A stretch of 64,000 bases of DNA from Gammaproteobacteria bacterium (GCA_009842505.1 VYFG01000147.1:1-64000); one strand, 5' to 3'. Positions 18,534-29,091 are shown, counted from the first letter of the stretch. Notes: a model not told the origin generated them from the sequence alone. Numbers and translations: made by a program.

Positions 18534-19709
18534 ATGAAAAATTCCCTGTTGTTGGCAGCGGCCGCGGTGGGCATTGCGCTTGCAGTGGTCCTCGGATTCG
18601 GTCAGCCACCGCTGAAGCAGGGCAGCATTTCCCCGGCTGTCGCTGCTGAAGATCCGGCCAAGCCCGAGGCGTATTCTATCGCCACCTTCGCTGGCGGCTG
18701 TTTCTGGTGTATCGAATCCACTTTTGAAAAGATCGACGGCGTGGTCGAGGCAGTGTCCGGGTTTGCCGGCGGCAATACCGAGAATCCCACGTATCGTGAA
18801 GTTGTCGGCGGCACGACCGGTCATACCGAGACAGTACAGATTCACTTCGATCCCTCCCGGATTTCCTATAACGAACTGCTGCACTGGTTCTGGCGCGACA
18901 TCGACCCCACGGATGCCGGCGGCCAGTTCGTGGACCGTGGCAGCATGTACCGCCCCGCGGTGTTCTACCACGATGACGAACAGAAACGGTGGGTGGAAGA
19001 ATCCCTTGCAGCCCTGGAGGCTTCCGGCCGCTACGCAAAACCGCTGGCAGTGGAAGTCCTTCCGTTCGAGAAATTCTGGGAAGCGGAGGACTACCACCAG
19101 GACTACTACCGCAAAAGCGCCCTGCGCTACAAGGTCTACCGCCATGGCTCGGGACGGGACCAGTACCTGAAAAGAACATGGGGGAAGGACCTGAAGACGG
19201 CATACATGCCAAGCGGCGGGACGCAGGCCAGCCAGGAATCGTCGTCACAGAGCCCCGACCAGCAGCTCGCCTACAGCAAACCCAGCGACGACAAACTGCG
19301 TGAAATGCTAACGCCGTTGCAGTACAAGGTCACCCAGCACGAAGGTACCGAACGGCCGTTCCAGAACGAGTACTGGAACCACAAGGCGGAGGGCATCTAC
19401 GTCGACATTACCAGTGGCGAGCCGCTGTTTTCCTCTACCGACAAGTATGATTCACGCACCGGCTGGCCAAGCTTCACCAGGCCCATCAACGAACACTTTA
19501 TCGTGGAAGAACTCGACCTCAAGCTGGGGCTGCCGCGGACGGAAGTGAGAAGCCGCTATGGCGATGCCCACCTCGGTCATGTGTTCAACGACGGACCGGC
19601 ACCGACCGGCCTTCGCTACTGCATCAATTCGGCCTCCCTCAAGTTCATACCCAAGGAAGAATTGGTCACCAGTGGTTACCAGAAATACCTGGACCTGTTC
19701 GACTTGTGA
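18534..19709 (+). CDS. msrAB: bifunctional peptide methionine sulfoxide reductase MsrA/MsrB
   Basis: This fusion repairs both epimers of methionine sulfoxide. From the ATG at 18534 (GGAG eight bases upstream) the 391-residue protein has an N-terminal hydrophobic segment that acts as a signal or membrane anchor (about residues 4-24). The MsrA domain carries the catalytic motif [10 protein letters not shown], and the MsrB domain carries TGWPSF and the catalytic [11 protein letters not shown]. The MsrB part has GEPLF where many enzymes have a zinc-binding CGxxL, so it is the zinc-free type seen in PilB. The export signal implies repair of envelope proteins. A longer TTG-started frame begins at 18477. 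Confidence 0.93.
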   Translation: MKNSLLLAAAAVGIALAVVLGFGQPPLKQGSISPAVAAEDPAKPEAYSIATFAGGCFWCIESTFEKIDGVVEAVSGFAGGNTENPTYREVVGGTTGHTETVQIHFDPSRISYNELLHWFWRDIDPTDAGGQFVDRGSMYRPAVFYHDDEQKRWVEESLAALEASGRYAKPLAVEVLPFEKFWEAEDYHQDYYRKSALRYKVYRHGSGRDQYLKRTWGKDLKTAYMPSGGTQASQESSSQSPDQQLAYSKPSDDKLREMLTPLQYKVTQHEGTERPFQNEYWNHKAEGIYVDITSGEPLFSSTDKYDSRTGWPSFTRPINEHFIVEELDLKLGLPRTEVRSRYGDAHLGHVFNDGPAPTGLRYCINSASLKFIPKEELVTSGYQKYLDLFDL

Positions 19710-19725
19710 TTTTGCCCTGATCCAC

Positions 19726-19748
19726 CCCTCCGGCCTGGCGCCGGGGGG
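19726..19748. terminator. hairpin downstream of msrAB
   Basis: A nine-pair stem (one G-T pair) forms between CCCTCCGGC and GCCGGGGGG with a five-base loop, 16 bases after the msrAB stop. It lacks a T-run on the plus strand. Confidence 0.4.
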
Positions 19749-19906
19749 CGGGCGATGATGGACCGGGCCCAGTTCATCCCCCGCATCCGCAACCTACCCG
19801 GCACCCGGGAATACCCTTCACGGTCATTTTTCGGCACCGTCGGGCCGCATCAACCGGGTCCGGCGATCGGCAGTATTCCGGTGAAACCGGGAGAACCCGG
19901 CACGGG

Positions 19907-20842
19907 TCACCTGCGCTGCTTCGGATGCAGGCTCTTGCCCAGGATATGGCGGCTGTTGCCGATCACATGCTCGCTGGTGGTTACCAGCAACGGGTCAGGA
20001 TCACCGACCACGGACGGGTCCTTGCCGTCATAATCCAGCGATGAAAGGAAATGCCGCATGCAGGCCAGTCGCGCCCGTTTCTTGTCGTTCGACTTCACGA
20101 TGACCCAGGGAGCATCCGCAGTGTCGGTATAGAAGAACATGGCCTCCTTGGCTTCCGTGTAATCTTCCCACTTGTCCAGGGACTGGACGTCGATCGGCGA
20201 AAGCTTCCACTGCTTCAGCGGATCTCCCTTCCTCGAGTCGAAGCGTGTCCTTTGTTCATCCCGCGTAACGGAGAACCAGTACTTGAAAAGCCGGATGCCC
20301 GCGCGTACCAGCATGCGCTCGATTTCAGGGCACTGGCGCATGAACTCCAGATACTCCATCGGGGAACAGAATTCCATCACCCGTTCCACTCCGGCCCGGT
20401 TGTACCATGACCGGTCGAACATGACGATCTCGCCCCCCGAGGGCAGATGGGTGATGTAACGCTGGAAATACCACTGCGATTTTTCCGCATCGGTGGGCTT
20501 TTGCAGTGCAATCACCCGTGCGTCCCTGGGATTCAGGTGTTCCATGAAGCGCTTGATGGTACCGCCCTTTCCTGCCGCGTCCCTGCCCTCGAACAGTATC
20601 AGGATCTTCTCCCCGGTGTCCTTGACCCATTTCTGTACTTTCAGCAACTCTACCTGCAGGGCTGCCTTTTCCTTCTCATAGGCCTTTGTGGGAATTCGGT
20701 CATTGTAGGGATACTGGCCGTTTTCAAATGCGCGAACCGCGTCGGAGCGGGTAGCTGCCTGTTTGAACCCGACCGTGTCCGCTGGCGGCGTGCTTTTCGG
20801 TTTTTCCTCGACAGTACGAGGGGAAGCGGTTTTCTGATCCAT
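19907..20842 (-). CDS. ppk2: polyphosphate kinase 2
   Basis: PPK2 transfers phosphate between polyphosphate and nucleoside diphosphates. The 311-residue protein has the Walker A motif LFEGRDAAGKGGTIKRF, the lid-region segment EKSQWYFQRYITHLPSGGEI and the Walker B-like FDRSWYNRAGVE. Single-domain length and these motifs fit the class I enzymes. Residues 1-45 are a poorly conserved polar tail. It is monocistronic; ppx lies about 9 kb away. Confidence 0.95.
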   Translation of the reverse strand: MDQKTASPRTVEEKPKSTPPADTVGFKQAATRSDAVRAFENGQYPYNDRIPTKAYEKEKAALQVELLKVQKWVKDTGEKILILFEGRDAAGKGGTIKRFMEHLNPRDARVIALQKPTDAEKSQWYFQRYITHLPSGGEIVMFDRSWYNRAGVERVMEFCSPMEYLEFMRQCPEIERMLVRAGIRLFKYWFSVTRDEQRTRFDSRKGDPLKQWKLSPIDVQSLDKWEDYTEAKEAMFFYTDTADAPWVIVKSNDKKRARLACMRHFLSSLDYDGKDPSVVGDPDPLLVTTSEHVIGNSRHILGKSLHPKQRR

Positions 20843-20921
20843 GGCGTCCGGGGAGTGAGGATCGGACGGGGCACTTTAACATAGCAACGGGAACAGGCCA
20901 AATCCCGTGACCGGTCAGACA

Positions 20922-21752
20922 CTATGTGCTTCTCCCGGCATCGCGTTGCCTGCGGATCTCGAACAGTACGACACCCGCGGCAACGGAGACGTTGAGGCTG
21001 GATACCGATCCCGACATGGGAATTCGGATGACACTGTCGCAGGCTTCCAGGGTCAGACGCCGAAGCCCTTTGCCCTCGGACCCGAGCACCAGGGCGAGCG
21101 GGCCTGACAGGTCGCTCTCATGTAGGGATTGTTCGGCACTGTCCGAGGTGCCGACAATCCAGATACCCCGGGATTTCAATTCCCCGAGACAGCGCGCCAG
21201 ATTGACGACACGGTATACGGGCACGCGCTCCGCCGCACCGGCTGCCACCCTTCTGACGGTGTCGTTCACCTGCGCAGCGCCATCCCTGGGGACAATGACC
21301 GCGTCCACTCCGGCACAATCCGAAGTGCGAAGACAGGCCCCCAGATTGTGCGGGTCCTGCACCCGGTCGAGGATCAGCAGCAGCGGCGATGCCCCCAAGG
21401 TGTCAAGAAACTGGGGCAGTTCGGTGTCCTGCCTGCTTTGGTTTGCGCGCATGGCGAGGACGCCCTGGTGCCGTGCCCCGCCGGAAAGCGCATCAAGACT
21501 CTGGCGCGACTGTCGGTGCACTTCGACGCCGGATTGCTCCGCAAGAAGGACCAGCGCCTGCATCCGGGAATCCCGGCGGGAGCCATCCACCCACAGGCCG
21601 AGAATCTCCCGTGGATTCCGGCGCAGGGCCGAGTGGACCGAATGGAAGCCCGTCAGGCGCTGATCGCCGGCATCGCCCTTTTCAGGTTTTCTGACCACGT
21701 TTCGGTTTTCCGGATCTGGAACGGCGTCCGCGTCCGGCAGATCTGCCGACAT
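20922..21752 (-). CDS. rlmB: 23S rRNA 2'-O-methyltransferase RlmB
   Basis: RlmB methylates the ribose of Gm2251 in 23S rRNA. It has an N-terminal substrate-binding domain (GFHSVHSALR) and a SPOUT methyltransferase domain with LILDRVQDPHNLGACLRTSD, LVLGSEGKGL and the knot motif IPMSGSVSSLNVSVA. I chose the ATG at 21752 because AAGGG stands just upstream; it gives a 276-residue protein and overlaps the 3' end of rnr by 71 bases. The open frame extends to 21845, deeper into rnr. The rnr-rlmB pair is a standard operon, and the overlap suggests translational coupling. Confidence 0.94.
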   Translation of the reverse strand: MSADLPDADAVPDPENRNVVRKPEKGDAGDQRLTGFHSVHSALRRNPREILGLWVDGSRRDSRMQALVLLAEQSGVEVHRQSRQSLDALSGGARHQGVLAMRANQSRQDTELPQFLDTLGASPLLLILDRVQDPHNLGACLRTSDCAGVDAVIVPRDGAAQVNDTVRRVAAGAAERVPVYRVVNLARCLGELKSRGIWIVGTSDSAEQSLHESDLSGPLALVLGSEGKGLRRLTLEACDSVIRIPMSGSVSSLNVSVAAGVVLFEIRRQRDAGRST

Positions 21753-23985
21753 TGCCCTTGCCGCGACGGGGCCTGGTTCCTGGAGCCTCGTCGGTGGATG
21801 CGCGGCTTTTCGGGACCAGTTCGAAATCCACCTGGGCCAGATCAAGGTCCACCCGGGCGACTTTCACCCGCAGCCTGTCGCCCAGCCTGAACCGGCGTCC
21901 GCTGCGTTCTCCGGCAAGCTCGAACCGCAGGGGGTCATGGTGAAAGTAGTCGCTGCCCAAGGCGGTGACATGCACCAGGCCGTCGACGAAGATTTCGTCG
22001 AGTTGAACGAATATGCCGAATTCCTTCACCCCGGATATGACGCCTTCGAATTCCTCGCCGATCCGATCCTGCATGTATTCCGCCTTCAGCCAGGACACCA
22101 CGTCCCGCACGGCGTCATCGGCGCGCCTCTCGGTAAACGAGCAATGTTCCGCCACTTCCCCCACTGATCTTTCTGCCGGCACCACCCTCTTTCGCCTGCT
22201 CGAGAGGACATTGCGGATCAGGCGGTGCACCACCAGGTCCGGATAGCGCCGGATCGGCGATGTGAAGTGGGTATAAACCGGGTAGGACAGCGCGAAGTGC
22301 CCCTCGGGCTCGGATGCATAGACCGCCTGGCTGAGGCTGCGAAGAAGTACGGTCTGGACGACTCCCAGTATTGCCGGACGCCCTGCCGCCTGCTGAAGTA
22401 CCGCGGCGTAATCCGCAGCATCCGGGCTGTCCCCACCGGGAACATGCAGACCAACGCCCTTGAGGAAGATGCGAAGGTCGTCCAGCGCCGGGGCATCCGG
22501 ACCCGCATGATTGCGGTAGATCCCTTCACCACCCAGGCTGTCCCTTAGCAGTTCACCGGCGCAGATGTTGGCGGCCAGCATGAATTCCTCGATCATGCGA
22601 TGTGCAATATTGCGCTCGCGCACGGAGATGCGCTCTATGCGCTGACGGTCGTCGAAGTGGATCAGCGGCTCCGGAAATTCGAAATTGATGGTGCCCCTTT
22701 GATTCCTCTGCGCATCAAGCACCTTGTAGAGACGCAGCAGGTTGTCCAGTTCGTCGGCGACATGGGACCACTGTCCGCGTAGCGTCCGGTCACGTTCGTC
22801 GACGATACGGGCGACCGCCTCGTAGGTGAGCCTGGCCCGGGAACGCATGAGACCGGGATAGAAATCGAATTTAAGGATTTTCCCGGTACGGCTGATCCGC
22901 ATGTCGCAGACCATGCAGCAGCGGTCCTCGTCCGGATTCAGGGAACAGATGCCGTTCGAAAGCGCCTCCGGCAACATGGGCACCACCCGGGCGGGGAAAT
23001 AGACCGAGTTTCCCCGTACCAGAGCCTCGTGATCCAGGGGGGTATTCGCCTGCACGTAGTGGCTCACATCCGCGATGGCCACCACCAGTCGCCAACCGCT
23101 GCGGCCGGCGCGTTCGCAGAACACCGCGTCATCGAAATCACGGGCATCGGCGCCATCAATGGTCAGGAGCGGAAGATTCCTGATATCCGTGCGGCTGCGA
23201 TCCATCCTGGCAGTTCCCAGCCGGCGCCATTCCCTTTTCAGTTGCTCCTCCACCGCCCCGGGCCAGTCCAACGGAATCTCATGCTTGCGGATGGCTATTT
23301 CCGTCTCCATTCCGGGGGCAAGCTCGCTGCCCAGGATATGGATGACCGAGCCCACCGCATGCTGGTGCCGTACCGGATGCCGGGTGATCTTCACCACCAC
23401 GATGTCGCCGGAACAGGCATTGCCGAATCGATCCGCGGGTATCACGATTTCCCTGGCAAAGCGGGAATCGTCCGGCTCCACGAACCCCACCCCCTCCTCG
23501 ACATGGAAATGACCGACGATCTCGCGCTCGGGATCCACCATGACCTCGATGACCACGCCCTCCTTGCGCCCCCGGGAATCGATGCCTTTCAGCTTCGCCA
23601 CCACCCGGTCTCCATGCAGTACTTTCCGCATTTGCCGGTGATGCAGGTACAGGTCGCCCCCGCCCGTGTCGGGACGGACAAAACCGTGGCCCTTGGGGTG
23701 GCCGATCACGCGTCCGGTAAACGCTCCCATCCGGTCGGGCAGTGCCAGCCGGCCTTTCCGGTCCACGATCACGACACCGTGTTGCCCGAGTCTCTCCACC
23801 CGGGCGCTGACCGCACGGCGGGCTTCGGTCCCATCGAGACCGAAGTGACGGCACAACTGCCCGAAGCCGACCGGCCGGGCCATTTTTGTCAGGTATAGGA
23901 TGATCTGGTGACGGGATGGCACCGGGATGCCGGAATCGTCAGCCGGCCTGAAATCTGTGTCAGTGGACGAAGGACTATCTATCAT
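21682..23985 (-). CDS. rnr: ribonuclease R
   Basis: RNase R is a processive 3'-5' exoribonuclease that degrades structured RNA and takes part in quality control. The 767-residue protein has an N-terminal winged helix (VGFGQLCRHFGLDGTEARRA), two cold-shock domains, the RNB catalytic domain (LLTIDGADARDFDDAVFCER, with metal-binding aspartates) and an S1 domain (GVISGVKEFGIFVQLDE). The C-terminal tail is strongly basic, rich in Arg, Gly and Lys, as usual for RNase R. It is the first gene of the rnr-rlmB operon. Confidence 0.97.
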   Translation of the reverse strand: MIDSPSSTDTDFRPADDSGIPVPSRHQIILYLTKMARPVGFGQLCRHFGLDGTEARRAVSARVERLGQHGVVIVDRKGRLALPDRMGAFTGRVIGHPKGHGFVRPDTGGGDLYLHHRQMRKVLHGDRVVAKLKGIDSRGRKEGVVIEVMVDPEREIVGHFHVEEGVGFVEPDDSRFAREIVIPADRFGNACSGDIVVVKITRHPVRHQHAVGSVIHILGSELAPGMETEIAIRKHEIPLDWPGAVEEQLKREWRRLGTARMDRSRTDIRNLPLLTIDGADARDFDDAVFCERAGRSGWRLVVAIADVSHYVQANTPLDHEALVRGNSVYFPARVVPMLPEALSNGICSLNPDEDRCCMVCDMRISRTGKILKFDFYPGLMRSRARLTYEAVARIVDERDRTLRGQWSHVADELDNLLRLYKVLDAQRNQRGTINFEFPEPLIHFDDRQRIERISVRERNIAHRMIEEFMLAANICAGELLRDSLGGEGIYRNHAGPDAPALDDLRIFLKGVGLHVPGGDSPDAADYAAVLQQAAGRPAILGVVQTVLLRSLSQAVYASEPEGHFALSYPVYTHFTSPIRRYPDLVVHRLIRNVLSSRRKRVVPAERSVGEVAEHCSFTERRADDAVRDVVSWLKAEYMQDRIGEEFEGVISGVKEFGIFVQLDEIFVDGLVHVTALGSDYFHHDPLRFELAGERSGRRFRLGDRLRVKVARVDLDLAQVDFELVPKSRASTDEAPGTRPRRGKGNVGRSAGRGRRSRSGKPKRGQKT

Positions 23986-24233
23986 TGTGAATATTGGTTA
24001 AATAAACGCACCTTGGTAGCATTGCGGCCCAATGGCTGTTTCCGGAAAATTCCCGCATATTGAATCAGTTATTCCTGATATACATCCGGTTGATGACCTG
24101 TGGTGCGCGCGGCCAACGCCCGTTGCATGCCACCCGGTAAGCCCTTCGGGGGATAAAACGAAAACAACAACCCCGTGCGACAGATTTCCCACTTTATTTT
24201 CCATTCTTCAACTTTTCCATTTGATCCAAGTCT
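23986..24233. other. divergent intergenic region rnr/pntA
   Basis: This 248-base region must hold promoters for rnr and the pnt operon. A CCC-TTCG-GGG tetraloop hairpin lies at 24142-24151, followed by an A-rich stretch. Some pairing is possible across 24100-24135 (GTGG-TGC with GCA-CCAC). I recognise no riboswitch class. Confidence 0.3.
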
Positions 24234-25781
24234 ATGAAAATCGGTATACCAAGGGAAATCCAGGCCAGCGAGCGACGTGTCGCATGTACGCCGGACGAAA
24301 CCCGTAAACTAATCAAGCTGGGGCATGAGGTCCTGGTGGAGACCAACGCGGGTCAAGCCGCTGGCTTCTCCGACAACGAATATGCCGAGGCAGGCGCCTC
24401 GATCATCGATGATACAACGGATTTGTGGCAACAGGCGGAACTGGTCTGCAAGGTCCGGGCACCGCAGATGCACGAAAGTCTCGGCAAGACCGAAACCGAA
24501 CTGCTGGGCGAGGGAAAGATCCTGATTGCCCTGCTCGCACCGGCGCAGAGCGGTGCGCTGCTGGACGAAATCGCCGGACGCAAGGCCACGGCCATGGCCA
24601 TGGAAGCGATTCCACGCATCTCAAGGGCGCAGAAGATGGACGTGCTGTCTTCCATGGCAAACATCGCGGGTTACCGCGCGGTGATCGAGGCAGGACAGCA
24701 CTTTGGCCGTTTTTTCACCGGACAGATCACCGCGGCGGGCAAGGTCCCGCCGGCCAAGGTGATGATCATCGGTGCCGGCGTCGCGGGGCTCGCCGCGATC
24801 GGTACCGCGGTCAGTCTCGGCGCCATCGTGCGGGCGTTCGACACCCGGCCCGAGGTCAAGGAACAGATCGAAAGCATGAATGCGGAATTCCTGGAACTGG
24901 ATTTCGAGGAGGAAGGCAGCGGCGAAGGCGGCTATGCCAAGGTCATGAGCGAGGAGTTCATCAAGGCCGAGATGGCCCTGTTCGCGGAACAGGCCAGGGA
25001 GGTGGATATCATCATCACCACGGCCCTGATACCCGGGAAACCGGCACCGAAGCTGATCACCCGCGAGATGGTGGATTCCATGAAGTCCGGCAGCGTCATC
25101 GTGGATCTTGCAGCTGAACAGGGGGGCAACTGTGAACTGACCGAACCCGATCAGGTAGTCCGCCACAACGGCGTCACCATCGTCGGATACACCGACTTCC
25201 CCAGCCGCATGGCCTCGCAGTCGAGCCAGCTGTATGCCACCAACGTGCGTCACCTGCTCACGGACCTGACACCGGAAAAGGACGGTGTGCTCAATGTCGA
25301 CATGGAGGACGAGGTCATCCGCAGCGCCACGGTCGTGAAGGACGGCGAAGTCACCTGGCCGCCACCGCCGGTGAAACTCTCCGCCGCGCCCCAGGCCAGA
25401 TCCAAACCCGAGGAACCGCCGGTGGAAGAACCGAGGAACCGCACCCTGTCCACGGTCGTGGGAATGGCGGTGGCGGGCATTGCCATCCTCGCCATGGGAT
25501 CCGTCGCACCCGCAAGCTTCATGAACCACTTCATCGTGTTCGTGCTCGCCTGCTTTGTGGGATGGCAGGTGATCTGGAACGTGACGCCGGCGCTGCACAC
25601 ACCCCTGATGAGCGTCACCAATGCAATCAGCGGTATTATCGTCATCGGCGCCCTGCTGCAGGTTGCGTCACCCGGCTGGATCGGGGTCACCCTGGCGGTG
25701 ATTTCCGTCACCATCGCCTCCATCAACATCGCAGGTGGCTTCCTGGTCACCCAGCGGATGTTGAAGATGTTCCAGAAATAG
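24234..25781 (+). CDS. pntA: NAD(P) transhydrogenase subunit alpha
   Basis: PntA, with PntB, couples hydride transfer from NADH to NADP+ to proton entry across the inner membrane. The 515-residue protein has the NAD-binding domain dI (N-terminal [20 protein letters not shown], then a Rossmann segment [20 protein letters not shown]). A Pro/Glu-rich linker near 385-405 leads to four C-terminal transmembrane helices. This single-chain layout is the enterobacterial-type PntA rather than the split PntAA/PntAB. It is followed by pntB nine bases downstream. Confidence 0.97.
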   Translation: MKIGIPREIQASERRVACTPDETRKLIKLGHEVLVETNAGQAAGFSDNEYAEAGASIIDDTTDLWQQAELVCKVRAPQMHESLGKTETELLGEGKILIALLAPAQSGALLDEIAGRKATAMAMEAIPRISRAQKMDVLSSMANIAGYRAVIEAGQHFGRFFTGQITAAGKVPPAKVMIIGAGVAGLAAIGTAVSLGAIVRAFDTRPEVKEQIESMNAEFLELDFEEEGSGEGGYAKVMSEEFIKAEMALFAEQAREVDIIITTALIPGKPAPKLITREMVDSMKSGSVIVDLAAEQGGNCELTEPDQVVRHNGVTIVGYTDFPSRMASQSSQLYATNVRHLLTDLTPEKDGVLNVDMEDEVIRSATVVKDGEVTWPPPPVKLSAAPQARSKPEEPPVEEPRNRTLSTVVGMAVAGIAILAMGSVAPASFMNHFIVFVLACFVGWQVIWNVTPALHTPLMSVTNAISGIIVIGALLQVASPGWIGVTLAVISVTIASINIAGGFLVTQRMLKMFQK

Positions 25782-25790
25782 GGGGCGGAC

Positions 25791-27185
25791 ATGAACTACG
25801 GAATCATTCTTTCTGCGTACATCCTGTCGAGCATTCTGTTCATCCTGAGCCTCGGCGGCCTCAGTCACCAGGAAACCGCCCGGCGTGGAAACGTGTACGG
25901 CATCATCGGGATGGCGATTGCCATCATCGCCACACTGCTGTCCGACCAGGTCGGAAATTACGGTCTCATCATCGCCTGCATGCTGGTGGGCGGCACCATC
26001 GGCGCCTGGGTGGCCTCCAGGGTGGAGATGACCGCCATGCCGGAGCTGGTTGCCATACTCCACAGTTTCGTGGGTCTTGCCGCGGTGCTGGTGGGATTCG
26101 CCACCTACATCGACCCGGACATCCATTTCACCGGGGTGGAAAAAACCATCCATGACGTGGAGATCTACCTTGGCGTGCTGATCGGCGCGGTGACTTTCAC
26201 CGGCTCGGTGATCGCGTTCGGCAAGTTGAGCGGCAGGATCGGCAGCCGGGCACTGATTCTTCCCGCAAGGCACTGGCTGAACCTCGCCAACCTGCTGATC
26301 TGCATCTGGCTCGGCTACGTTTTCCTGGGCGCCGGCAGTACCATCGAGGGTATCTGGCCCCTGCTCGTCATGACCGTGCTGGCACTGATCTTCGGTGTCC
26401 ACATGGTGATGGCCATCGGGGGGGCTGACATGCCGGTGGTGATTTCGATGCTCAACAGCTATTCCGGCTGGGCCGCCGCTGCCACAGGGTTCATGCTGTC
26501 CAACGACCTGCTGATCGTCACCGGTGCGCTGGTGGGCTCATCCGGTGCGATCCTGTCCTACATCATGTGCCGGGCCATGAACCGCAAGTTCGTCAGCGTG
26601 ATTATGGGCGGATTCGGCACCACCAGTGCCGGGGGTCCCGATGCAGGCGGGGAACAGGGAGAAGTGGTACCGATCTCTGCCGAGGACACCTCGGAACTGC
26701 TGGGCAACGTGGATTCCCTGGTCATCGTGCCGGGGTACGGGATGGCAGTGGCCCATGCACAGCATCCCGTGTCCGACCTGACACGCAAACTCCGGGACAA
26801 GGGCGTGAATGTCCGATTCGGCATCCACCCGGTCGCGGGCCGCATGCCCGGTCATATGAACGTACTGCTTGCAGAGGCTAAGGTGCCCTACGACATCGTG
26901 CTTGAAATGGACGAGATCAACAAGGATCTTCCGCAAACCGACGCGGTGATGGTGATTGGCGCCAACGACATCGTGAATCCGTCCGCCATTGACGAGCCGG
27001 ACAGCCCCATCGCGGGCATGCCTGTCCTTGAGGTCTGGAACGCCAAGACGGTGATCGTGATGAAACGTTCCATGGCCAGTGGTTACGCCGGCGTCGAAAA
27101 CCCCCTGTTCTTCAAGGAGAACACCCGCATGCTGTTCGGAGACGCCAAGGACAGTGTGGACACCATCGTCTCGAACCTGCCCTGA
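25791..27185 (+). CDS. pntB: NAD(P) transhydrogenase subunit beta
   Basis: PntB provides the rest of the proton channel and the NADP(H)-binding domain dIII. The 464-residue protein begins with about eight or nine transmembrane helices (to about residue 265) and ends with the Rossmann-like domain, which shows [20 protein letters not shown] and [20 protein letters not shown]. It lies between pntA and hisG with gaps of nine and two bases, so all three should be on one message. Confidence 0.97.
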   Translation: MNYGIILSAYILSSILFILSLGGLSHQETARRGNVYGIIGMAIAIIATLLSDQVGNYGLIIACMLVGGTIGAWVASRVEMTAMPELVAILHSFVGLAAVLVGFATYIDPDIHFTGVEKTIHDVEIYLGVLIGAVTFTGSVIAFGKLSGRIGSRALILPARHWLNLANLLICIWLGYVFLGAGSTIEGIWPLLVMTVLALIFGVHMVMAIGGADMPVVISMLNSYSGWAAAATGFMLSNDLLIVTGALVGSSGAILSYIMCRAMNRKFVSVIMGGFGTTSAGGPDAGGEQGEVVPISAEDTSELLGNVDSLVIVPGYGMAVAHAQHPVSDLTRKLRDKGVNVRFGIHPVAGRMPGHMNVLLAEAKVPYDIVLEMDEINKDLPQTDAVMVIGANDIVNPSAIDEPDSPIAGMPVLEVWNAKTVIVMKRSMASGYAGVENPLFFKENTRMLFGDAKDSVDTIVSNLP

Positions 27186-27187
27186 TC

Positions 27188-28066
27188 ATGCCGGACAAAC
27201 TCAAACTCGGCATCCCCAAGGGCAGCCTGGAAACCGCCACCCTGGAACTGTTTGATCAGGCCGGGTGGCGAATCAGCACCCGGGCACGCAACTATTTTCC
27301 GTCCATCAACGACGACGAGATCACCTGCGCCCTGGTTCGCTCCCAGGAAATGGGATCCTATGTGGCAAACGGCACGCTGGATCTGGGACTGACAGGGCAG
27401 GATTGGATCCTGGAAACCGGCGCCGACGTGGTGACCGTGACCGAACTGGTCTACTCGAAAACCGCGGACCAGCCGTGCCGCTGGGTGCTGGTGGTGAAAA
27501 ACGACTCACCCATTCAGTCCGTATCCGACCTGCAGGGAAAAGTCGTCTCCACGGAGCTGGTCCAGTTCACGCGGCAATACCTGGCAGAACGCGGCGTGGA
27601 AGCCGAGGTTCAGTTCTCCTGGGGCGCCACTGAGGCCAAGGTGGTGGAAGGCCTCGCGGATGCCGCGGTGGAAATCACGGAAACCGGAACCACAATCCGG
27701 GCCCACGGCCTCAGGATTGTCTGCGACCTTCTGCACACCCACACCGTGTTGATCGCGAACCGGGATGCGCTTGAAGACCCCTGGAAGAAATCCAGGATTG
27801 ACAAGATCGCCCTGCTCCTGAACAGCGCCCTTCTCGCCCGGGACAGGGTGATGCTGAAAATGAACGTTCCTGCCGACAAGCTGGATGTGGTGGTGTCGAA
27901 ACTGCCCAGCCTGCACGCCCCGACGATCAACCCCCTTTATGGCGATGACTGGATGGCGGTGGAATCGGTGGTGGGACGGAACGAGGTCCGGGATCTCATC
28001 CCCGCATTGAAGGCGGCGGGAGCGGAAGGCATCCTGGAATTCGAACTCCACAAGATGGTGCTCTGA
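27188..28066 (+). CDS. hisG: ATP phosphoribosyltransferase, long form
   Basis: HisG starts histidine synthesis by joining ATP and PRPP, and is feedback-inhibited by histidine. The 292-residue length and a C-terminal regulatory domain (about residues 215-292, with KMNVPADKLDVVVSKLPSLH and APTINPL) mark the long form that works without HisZ. The N-terminus LKLGIPKGSLETATLELF and the segment TETGTTIRAHGLRIV look closer to delta-proteobacterial long HisG than to the E. coli protein, in my recollection. It starts two bases after the pntB stop and far from other his genes, an unusual place that may reflect transfer. Confidence 0.93.
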   Translation: MPDKLKLGIPKGSLETATLELFDQAGWRISTRARNYFPSINDDEITCALVRSQEMGSYVANGTLDLGLTGQDWILETGADVVTVTELVYSKTADQPCRWVLVVKNDSPIQSVSDLQGKVVSTELVQFTRQYLAERGVEAEVQFSWGATEAKVVEGLADAAVEITETGTTIRAHGLRIVCDLLHTHTVLIANRDALEDPWKKSRIDKIALLLNSALLARDRVMLKMNVPADKLDVVVSKLPSLHAPTINPLYGDDWMAVESVVGRNEVRDLIPALKAAGAEGILEFELHKMVL

Positions 28067-28121
28067 CCCAAGGACCGCTCCGGAACCTCCGGCTACCGTC
28101 GATCCACGTTCAGCCGGGCGG

Positions 28122-28154
28122 AAAAAAACAAACCGGCCGGGGCCGGTTTGTTTT
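28122..28154. terminator. strong bidirectional intrinsic terminator
   Basis: A ten-pair stem (CAAACCGGCC with GGCCGGTTTG, 28129-28150) is preceded by a run of A and followed by a run of T, which extends the pairing. It can end the pntAB-hisG message on the plus strand and the LysM lipoprotein message on the minus strand. The unpaired loop is very small. Confidence 0.9.
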
Positions 28155-28258
28155 GTCTATGGAGCAGCCACCCCGTCGATGTCAGGCGTGGCACAACTGG
28201 CTGTCTGCGCCGAATCCGTTAACGACGGTTGTCCGGCAGGTCAGCCGAGCCAGGATTA

Positions 28259-28729
28259 TCAGTTGGAGGAATTCTGTATATATGCGATATCAGTTTCCTC
28301 GACCGGGCCAAGGGACCATTCGCCACGGGTCTTGGCATGCTGGACGGCGCCGTCGATGTCGGACTGGGACATGTCCCTGGGAATGGTCAAGACCTGTCCG
28401 GGATAAATCAGGTCGGCATCCGTGATCTGGTCAAGATTTGCCTTGTAGATCAGCGGCCACTGCTCGGGAACTTCGTAAACTTCCTCATGGCCGGAAATCA
28501 TCCAGAGGTTGTTGCCTTCCACAACCGTCCAGCTGGTCAATTCCTCCATCACGGGTTCGGGCTCGGGGACCGGTTCCGGTTCAGGGGCGGGAGCCGGCTC
28601 CTCAGGTGCCGGAGCAGGGGGCGGTGCAGCGGGCTCTGCTTCTTCCGTGGGCTTGCTTTTCGCGCTGATACAACCTGTAGTCAAGGTCGCGGCCAAGGCG
28701 ATGGCAATCAATTTCAGCCCTGTGTTCAT
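28259..28729 (-). CDS. LysM-domain lipoprotein
   Basis: From the ATG at 28729 the product is 156 residues with a lipoprotein signal and lipobox LTTGC (Cys near residue 19). A Pro/Glu/Ala-rich linker (about residues 27-62) precedes one LysM domain, WTVVEGNNLWMISGHEEVYE to IYPGQVLTIP, which usually binds peptidoglycan. The PE-rich linker probably spans the distance from membrane to wall. The role is likely cell-wall association or a scaffold; no enzyme domain is present. It is monocistronic and ends at the shared terminator with hisG. An ATG seven codons upstream is a less likely start. Confidence 0.85.
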   Translation of the reverse strand: MNTGLKLIAIALAATLTTGCISAKSKPTEEAEPAAPPPAPAPEEPAPAPEPEPVPEPEPVMEELTSWTVVEGNNLWMISGHEEVYEVPEQWPLIYKANLDQITDADLIYPGQVLTIPRDMSQSDIDGAVQHAKTRGEWSLGPVEETDIAYIQNSSN

Positions 28730-29091
28730 TTTATCGGTTGAGATGGTCATGCGTAGGACGATTCAGTTAGTTTTGTCGAATTCCAAGGAGCCAAGAAAGC
28801 CTAATCACCACAATATATTAAAATACTCCATTGATGAGATTCTAACGTTGGTGATACCCAATATCAATAGAACAATCCATACCAGGAAAATGGCATGTTT
28901 ATGAAAATTACATGTTTTCCCGGGTTAGCGCCGGATTGTCACCACCCGAACCATCCGCTCCGCAATGCCGGCACACATTCCTGCGATTGGCACGTGGAGA
29001 TTTCGTACGGGCCGGACTGAAAGCTGGCCTCGGATCGACTTGGGAAGTCCGCGGGACCTCCTCATTGGACGGATCAATGCATCCGGCGGGG
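28730..29091. other. AT-rich gap between gabD and the LysM lipoprotein
   Basis: About 360 bases with no recognisable gene. The stretch 28770-28920 is markedly more AT-rich than the surroundings and should contain the promoter of the lipoprotein gene. A possible 41-codon plus-strand frame starts near 28895 (with Cys and His residues) but has no family likeness. I see no terminator for gabD. Confidence 0.35.

Noticed and set aside
24100-24160. Riboswitch upstream of pntA
   Set aside because: Some pairing and a TTCG hairpin are present, but I cannot match the conserved core of any known class.
28538-28660. Pro/Glu/Ala repeats in the LysM lipoprotein as a tandem-repeat or CRISPR-like array
   Set aside because: The repeats are irregular codons for a flexible linker, with no spacer-repeat periodicity.
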